DNA from: an uncultured Verrucomicrobiota bacterium
GTDB lineage: Bacteria > Verrucomicrobiota > Kiritimatiellia > RFP12 > UBA1067
Direction of reading: 5' to 3'
DNA: 45,837 bases
Assembly: GCA_946610035.1 (NCBI GenBank)
Contig: CAMOCC010000015.1
Span: 1 to 45,837, forward strand
The translations under genes and the position numbers were made by a program. Under the pieces are notes generated by a model that worked only from the letters and a program-made list of their open reading frames with translations, had not been told where the DNA came from and searched no databases. Numbering within the stretch: the first letter of the stretch is position 1; each line of letters opens with the position of its first letter. Below, piece after piece: positions 41,376-45,837 of the stretch.

Positions 41376-42809
41376 ATGAAAACGAAGACGCTGTCCATCC
41401 TCGCTTGCGCCGCCGCGGCGTTTTGCACGCTGTGCGCCGGCGCATACGAAGTCACCGTCGCGCATGGGAAACGGACCCTGCGCGGCGTAGTGACATTCTC
41501 CGGACAGGACGCGCCGTGTTTTTTCATGCACACCGACGACGGCGAGTGGTGGCGCGCCGGCCTCGCCCGAGATGTGTCGGCTCCGTCGATAGGCGATGTC
41601 GTTGAGGTCGGCGGCGAGGTCCTGCGCCAGACCGTCAACAACAGAATCGACCACTGCTCCGTCAAGGTAGTGGGTCATGACGAAAGCCTCATCCCAGGAT
41701 ACGAAAACGCCACACCGACGCAACTCAACGAGCATCCCGCGTCCGGCTCGCCCGGACCGGACCGCTTCGCGCGCCGCATCTCTGTCGAGGGATGTGTCTT
41801 CGATGTCAACAGACGGCACAGCTCGGTGCAGCTTCAGATATCGGATGGGGGCGGAAGCATTTCCGTTTCCTTCGCGATCCCTTCCAGCAGTCCTCTCCCG
41901 GCAGGGCTGGAGACTGGCGCGATCGTGCGCGCGAAGGGCACTTACGCCTACGTGACGCTTCCGCTGCATGCTACGCAGCCGGTGTTCACTGGCATTACGA
42001 TGCCGACGCTGATGCTTTCGTCCCCCGCCGACCTGGAGGTTCTGACGGCGCCGCCGTTCTGGACGCCGCTTCGGCTTTCCATTCTCGGCGGAGGAGCGAT
42101 AACGGTCTGGCTGGCGCTCGTCGTCTGGGTGGCGGTTCTCCGCAGGACGGTGAACAGGCAGGTCAAGGTCATCGAGCGCGCGCTGCGAGAAAACGCAATT
42201 GCGGACGGAGTGCGGCGCGAGAGGCTTAGGCTCTCGCACGATCTCCACGACGACTTCCAGCAGCTTCTCGCCGGTACGATGTTCCAGATTTCGGCGGCGC
42301 TCAACTGGCTTGCCGAGGACAATGCCGACAAGGTGCGCGAGCAGCTCGAAAAGGCGACTGCGAACCTTGTCCATACGCAGAGCCAGCTTCGTACTGTCCT
42401 CTGGGGGCTACAGGAGGAGAGCGAGGGCCCGGGACGCCTGATCGACCTCTTCCGGTACGTCTCGGGTAGAATGGCCCATTGGGAGGGTGTGGTAAGCATC
42501 ACGAGCACCGGGCGCGAGCCTGCGCTTGCGAGGACGATCGCGGGCGGGCTGCTGATGATACTCCAGGAGTCCGTCGGCAACGCGATAAAGCACGGAGGAG
42601 CGCGCCACGTCGACGTTTCGGTTGCATTTGAAAAGGGGCGGCTCGTGCTTGTCGTAAAGGACGACGGCTCTGGATTCGACGTTACGGCGCATTCGCGCGG
42701 ACTGGGGCTCGTAAGCATGGGTGACCGTGCCCGCGCCCTCGGCGGGACGTTCTCGCTGACCAGCGAACTGGGAAAGGGAACGGAAGTTAAAGTGGAGGTT
42801 CCGGTATGA
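41376..42809 (+). CDS. NarL-type sensor histidine kinase with exported OB-like sensor
   Basis: A 477-residue membrane kinase. Signal peptide 1-21, an exported beta-rich domain of two OB-like halves (about 25-225), one membrane span (235-256), a HisKA_3 dimerisation helix with the phospho-acceptor in LSHDLHDDF (H291), and an HATPase domain with the N-box QESVGNAIKHGG (N403) and G1 DDGSGFD (431-436). The stop overlaps the response-regulator start. It starts 7 nt after the surface-protein stop, so expression is tied to that gene's phase-variable promoter. The exported sensor may detect a glycan or product made by the flanking enzymes. Confidence 0.88.
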   Translation: MKTKTLSILACAAAAFCTLCAGAYEVTVAHGKRTLRGVVTFSGQDAPCFFMHTDDGEWWRAGLARDVSAPSIGDVVEVGGEVLRQTVNNRIDHCSVKVVGHDESLIPGYENATPTQLNEHPASGSPGPDRFARRISVEGCVFDVNRRHSSVQLQISDGGGSISVSFAIPSSSPLPAGLETGAIVRAKGTYAYVTLPLHATQPVFTGITMPTLMLSSPADLEVLTAPPFWTPLRLSILGGGAITVWLALVVWVAVLRRTVNRQVKVIERALRENAIADGVRRERLRLSHDLHDDFQQLLAGTMFQISAALNWLAEDNADKVREQLEKATANLVHTQSQLRTVLWGLQEESEGPGRLIDLFRYVSGRMAHWEGVVSITSTGREPALARTIAGGLLMILQESVGNAIKHGGARHVDVSVAFEKGRLVLVVKDDGSGFDVTAHSRGLGLVSMGDRARALGGTFSLTSELGKGTEVKVEVPV

Positions 42810-43402
42810 TCAAGGTAATGATAGTCGACGACCATCCCGTCGTGCGCGAGGGACTCGAGGCGATGCTCGAAAGCGCGCACGGATTCACGGTCGTCGCTTC
42901 CGCTGCCGACGGGGAGTCCGCCGCTAGCAAGGTCGTGGAAGCGCTTCCCGACGTCGTGGCGCTTGACATACGACTGCCGGGGATGGACGGATTCGCTACA
43001 CTTGCCAAGCTGCGGAGGTTCATTCCGGACATCAAGGCCATTCTTCTCGCCGGGATGCCGCTCCAGGAGGAGCTTGAGCGCGCGCGCAAGATGGGCGCTT
43101 CCGGCTATCTGCCCAAGAACGTCGACCACAAGCGGCTTCTCCAGGCGTTCCGCGACGCCGTTGCGGGCGCTCCGTTCATCGAGGAGGAGCTGCCGAAGGT
43201 CCCGTGCATACTGTCGCAGCGCGAACTCGACGTGCTTCGCTATCTTGCTCTCGGAAAGACGCGCGAGGAGGTTGGTGTCATACTCGGCATCGGGTTCGAG
43301 ACCGTCCGTTCGCACACCAGGGCGATAATGGCGAAGCTCGACGTGCCGAACACAGTCGCCGCAGTGAACCGGGCTTACGAAATGGGAATAATGCGTCCGT
43401 GA
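42806..43402 (+). CDS. NarL/FixJ-family response regulator
   Basis: A 198-residue regulator: receiver with D8, D9, phospho-acceptor D54, K104, and a LuxR-type HTH (about 134-195, SQRELDVLRYLALGKTREEVG...). The Thr/Ser switch position after the fourth strand (AILLAGM) is Ala82, an uncommon change that could alter the phosphorylation switch. It is coupled to the kinase by ATGA. It is a candidate to bind the glycan boxes in this window, though NarL-type sites usually have shorter half-sites; this link is inferred. Confidence 0.88.
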   Translation: MIKVMIVDDHPVVREGLEAMLESAHGFTVVASAADGESAASKVVEALPDVVALDIRLPGMDGFATLAKLRRFIPDIKAILLAGMPLQEELERARKMGASGYLPKNVDHKRLLQAFRDAVAGAPFIEEELPKVPCILSQRELDVLRYLALGKTREEVGVILGIGFETVRSHTRAIMAKLDVPNTVAAVNRAYEMGIMRP

Positions 43403-43429
43403 AGTCCCGCGCACGGTATCAGGAGATCT

Positions 43430-45256
43430 ATGCTTATGAATCGGCCAATGAACGGCATCCGCTTCATCCGCTACGTCATATGCACCTTGCTGTGGGTTGC
43501 GGCATTTTGCATGGCGGACACGGCGCTATGCGCGCCTGCGAAATCGGTTGATCCGCGTGCGCCGCGGAACTCGGACGGCAAGGTGTTCATCCACCCCGGC
43601 ATCAGCTACACTCAGGGCGACCTCGACCGCATGAAGGCCATGGTCGACGCCGGAGTGCAGCCGTGGAAGCGTTGCTTCGACGCGCTTGCGGGCTCTCGCT
43701 GGGCCGGGCACGGCGTAAAGGCTCCGTGGCGCGGCGAGGACCTGCGCGGATTCAACAACACTATCGGATTCGACGGGCGCTTCGCGCACGACCAGGCGCT
43801 CATGTGGCGCCTCACGGGTGACGAAGGCTACGCGCAGCGGGCCCGCGATCTCATCAATGCGTCCGTCCTCTACAAGGACCCGTGGAAGACTGGAACCCCC
43901 GCGCTCGACAACGGCAAGATATTCCTCCTCGTCGAGGCGGCGGAGCTCATCCGCGACTACCCCGGATGGGCCGAGGCGGACAAGGCGAAGTTCCGCAAGG
44001 TCCTCAACGACGTGTTCTACCAGGCGATAAAGAACGGCGACTCCGCGCGCTGGGGCAACCAGGGGCTTAGCGGATTCAAGGGACTCCTCGCGATGGCGAT
44101 CTTCCTCGACGACACGAAGAAGTACGACCGCGTGTGGAACTATCTCATGGGGCTCAGGCACCGCCCGGACGACGAGCCGTATCCGACGGGGCCCCTGAAG
44201 CTTCCGTGGTGGCCGAGCGAGACGTGGGGCCACAACTCGGAGTGGGGCGAGTACTGCCATTCGCGCAAGGGCCGCTTCAGCCGGGGCAACGAGGAGGACT
44301 GGGGATTCGACGAGCTCCTGAAGTACTACATCTACAAGAACGGACAGTGCGAGGAGACGTGCCGCGACATGGCGCACACGAACTACGGGCTCTTCAACTA
44401 CGTCGGCATTGCCGAGATGTTCTGGAGCCAGGGCGACGACCTCTACGGCGCGCTCGACAACCGCATCCTGCTCGGGCTCGAGTGGAACCTGCGCTACAAC
44501 CTCAGCGACTGGATGCCGACCGGGTATACGGACAAGGAAGACGAGGCGACGTTCGAGAACGGACTCTTCTACAAGGCCTACACCCGCTCCGCCCGCTGGA
44601 CGGCGCTCAAGCCGTCCCCGCATGGCCGCGGCGCGCAGGGCGGCCCTGGAGCACCGCGCACGGCCGCGCTGATGCACTACTCGATCGTGAAGGGCGTTCC
44701 CGACGAAAAGTGCAAGTGGCTCAGGAAGTCCGTGGAGGACACGCTTGCGAACAACGGCTGCGAGACGTGGGGCTTCGGCCCGAACTGGTACTACGAATAC
44801 TGCGGATGGGGAACGCTCACGAAGACGCGCACTAAGTGGATGCGCGGCGATCCCGTGACCTGGGTGAAGGGCAGGCGCGTCTCGGGCGCGCACAAGCTCC
44901 CTGGCGTTATCCGGATCTCCGACTGGGACTACTATCCGCTTGAGGATCGTCCGCGCACCCACCGCCATAAGCAGAAAGGCCGCTGGTCCGACGGAGACTG
45001 GGCGCTCTACACGGTGACTTGTCCCGAGGCTAAGGCGATGAAGGTGAGCATGGTCTATACGTCCCACGGAAGGGCGGAGGTCGTAATCGCGTCCGACGGC
45101 GGCAAGCCGGTGAGCAAAGAGCTTCTGATCACCCGCGGCGAGCGGCATGTCGAGACACTCGGAAGGATCAAGGTTCCCGCAGGCGCGAGCGTAATCCGAT
45201 TCGCCGTCAAGAAGTCAGCGCCAGGCTTCAAGCCCCTCGGCCTTAAGTTCGAATGA
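43430..45256 (+). CDS. Secreted alginate-lyase-family polysaccharide lyase (second)
   Basis: A 608-residue exported protein with a signal peptide (about 1-36). An alpha/alpha toroid of the alginate_lyase type (about 50-400) has the same opening as the lyase at 36466 (FIHPGISYTQGDLDRMKAMVDAG versus HPGVGLNREQL...), with NNTIGFDGRFAHDQALMW and AELIRDYPGW. A C-terminal beta domain (about 500-608) follows. The two lyases are only distantly similar and probably act on different bonds. AGGAG at 43421 fits both ATG 43430 (4 nt) and ATG 43436 (10 nt). It ends the operon with the two-component system. Confidence 0.8.
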   Translation: MLMNRPMNGIRFIRYVICTLLWVAAFCMADTALCAPAKSVDPRAPRNSDGKVFIHPGISYTQGDLDRMKAMVDAGVQPWKRCFDALAGSRWAGHGVKAPWRGEDLRGFNNTIGFDGRFAHDQALMWRLTGDEGYAQRARDLINASVLYKDPWKTGTPALDNGKIFLLVEAAELIRDYPGWAEADKAKFRKVLNDVFYQAIKNGDSARWGNQGLSGFKGLLAMAIFLDDTKKYDRVWNYLMGLRHRPDDEPYPTGPLKLPWWPSETWGHNSEWGEYCHSRKGRFSRGNEEDWGFDELLKYYIYKNGQCEETCRDMAHTNYGLFNYVGIAEMFWSQGDDLYGALDNRILLGLEWNLRYNLSDWMPTGYTDKEDEATFENGLFYKAYTRSARWTALKPSPHGRGAQGGPGAPRTAALMHYSIVKGVPDEKCKWLRKSVEDTLANNGCETWGFGPNWYYEYCGWGTLTKTRTKWMRGDPVTWVKGRRVSGAHKLPGVIRISDWDYYPLEDRPRTHRHKQKGRWSDGDWALYTVTCPEAKAMKVSMVYTSHGRAEVVIASDGGKPVSKELLITRGERHVETLGRIKVPAGASVIRFAVKKSAPGFKPLGLKFE

Positions 45257-45282
45257 CAATGGCTTCTAATATGCACCCCTTT

Positions 45283-45810
45283 GGAGACGCGGCTTCCAGC
45301 CGCGTCAAGGCAGAGGGGGGGCAGTCCCCGTATAGTTTTGGAGACGCGGCATCTTGCCGCGTCAAGGCAGAGGGGGCAGTCCCCGTATAGTTTTGGAGAC
45401 GCGGCTTCCAGCCGCGTCAAGTGCGCTAAAGTAGTCGCATAACAATCACTCGATTAACGCGGCTGGAAGCCGCGTCTCCAAATTAACCCCCACTTCCCAC
45501 ATCCCCTCTTCCCCATACCCCATTTGCACCTCCATGGAGACGCGGCTTCCAGCCGCGTCAAGGTGCAGAGAGGGGCAGTCCCCGTATAGTTTTGGAGACG
45601 CGGCTTCCAGCCGCGTCAAGGCGCTAAAGTAGTCGCATAACAATCACTCGATTGACGCGGCTGGAAGCCGCGTCTCCAAATTAACCCCCTCTTCCCCTCT
45701 TCACCATACCCCATTTGCACCCCCATGGAGACGCGGCATCTTGCCGCGTCAAGACGCTAAAGTAGTCGCAGACCAATCACTAGATTAACGCGGCTGGAAG
45801 CCGCGTCTCC
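45283..45810. repeat. REP/REPIN array at the window end
   Basis: Six forward REPs (45283, 45342, 45395, about 45536, 45594, 45727) and three inverted REPs (45457, 45655, 45788). They make three REPIN-like pairs (45395-45479, 45594-45677, 45727-45810) with the conserved gctaaagtagtcgca spacer, and intervening 'ggcagtccccgtatagtttt' segments. No gene seen; the array continues past the window. Confidence 0.9.
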
Positions 45811-45837
45811 AAATTATCCCCCTCTTCCCTCTTCCCT

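Overview
The window reads as accessory and core chromosome of an uncultured, GC-rich bacterium. The gene content (GYF_2-domain proteins, TPR 'end-of-group' protein, many secreted polysaccharide-active enzymes, autotransporter-type beta-strand passenger, SUMF1-fold secreted protein, GlnRS, two-subunit class I fumarase) suggests the Verrucomicrobiota/Kiritimatiellae-Lentisphaerae side of the PVC group, probably host- or polysaccharide-associated. This placement is inferred from content and style, not from a marker-gene tree. Every gene I could support lies on the + strand.

Layout. (1) 0-16.3 kb, mostly housekeeping: 3' part of glutaminyl-tRNA synthetase, a family-4-type glycosyltransferase, TadA-like deaminase, EF-G, a translationally coupled trio of unknown function (two paralogous GYF_2 proteins with valine/glutamate-rich repeats and a TPR protein), Dus, an RlmI-like methyltransferase, a CaCA exchanger, cytidylate kinase, a lone DppC-type permease, fumarase alpha and beta, and a TIGR02757/DUF2400 protein. 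(2) 16.3-19.5 kb: a secreted SASA/CE6 esterase, a Nudix protein with a fused N-terminal fragment, and a CsoR-type repressor with an SO_0444-type metal permease under a clear palindromic operator. (3) 19.7-28.6 kb: two large bimodular secreted glycan enzymes (GH97-GH29 and SGNH-GH43) separated by a dense array of short palindromic REP-like repeats, followed by repeat-rich non-coding DNA, a chimeric relic gene and a RAYT transposase relic. (4) 29-36.4 kb: an AT-richer accessory stretch with a zinc-ribbon protein, a SUMF1-fold protein, a TerB/zinc-ribbon protein, a voltage-gated K+ channel type protein, an AlbA_2/ATPase regulator with a coding minisatellite, and a Ca-binding TSP3-type secreted protein. 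(5) 36.4-45.3 kb: an alginate-lyase-family enzyme, then an apparent operon of a beta-strand-repeat surface protein, a NarL-type histidine kinase, its response regulator and a second alginate-lyase-family enzyme. (6) 45.3 kb to the end: another REP/REPIN array.

The most interesting signal is regulatory. An 18-bp box (best copy a perfect palindrome, ATCCCACAATTGTGGGAT) lies 22 bp (once 21 bp) upstream of the -10 element of the GH97-GH29, SGNH-GH43, alginate-lyase and surface-protein genes, and upstream of a relic gene and an orphan promoter, but not upstream of the housekeeping promoters. Its position (centre near -43) fits a class-II activator site and would define a glycan-use regulon. At the surface-protein gene the left half-site is replaced by a 27-bp poly-C tract, a likely phase-variation switch. 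Nearly all promoters carry an extended -10 (TGnTATAAT), and for several genes the start codon is only 6-10 nt downstream of it, implying leaderless or near-leaderless mRNAs.
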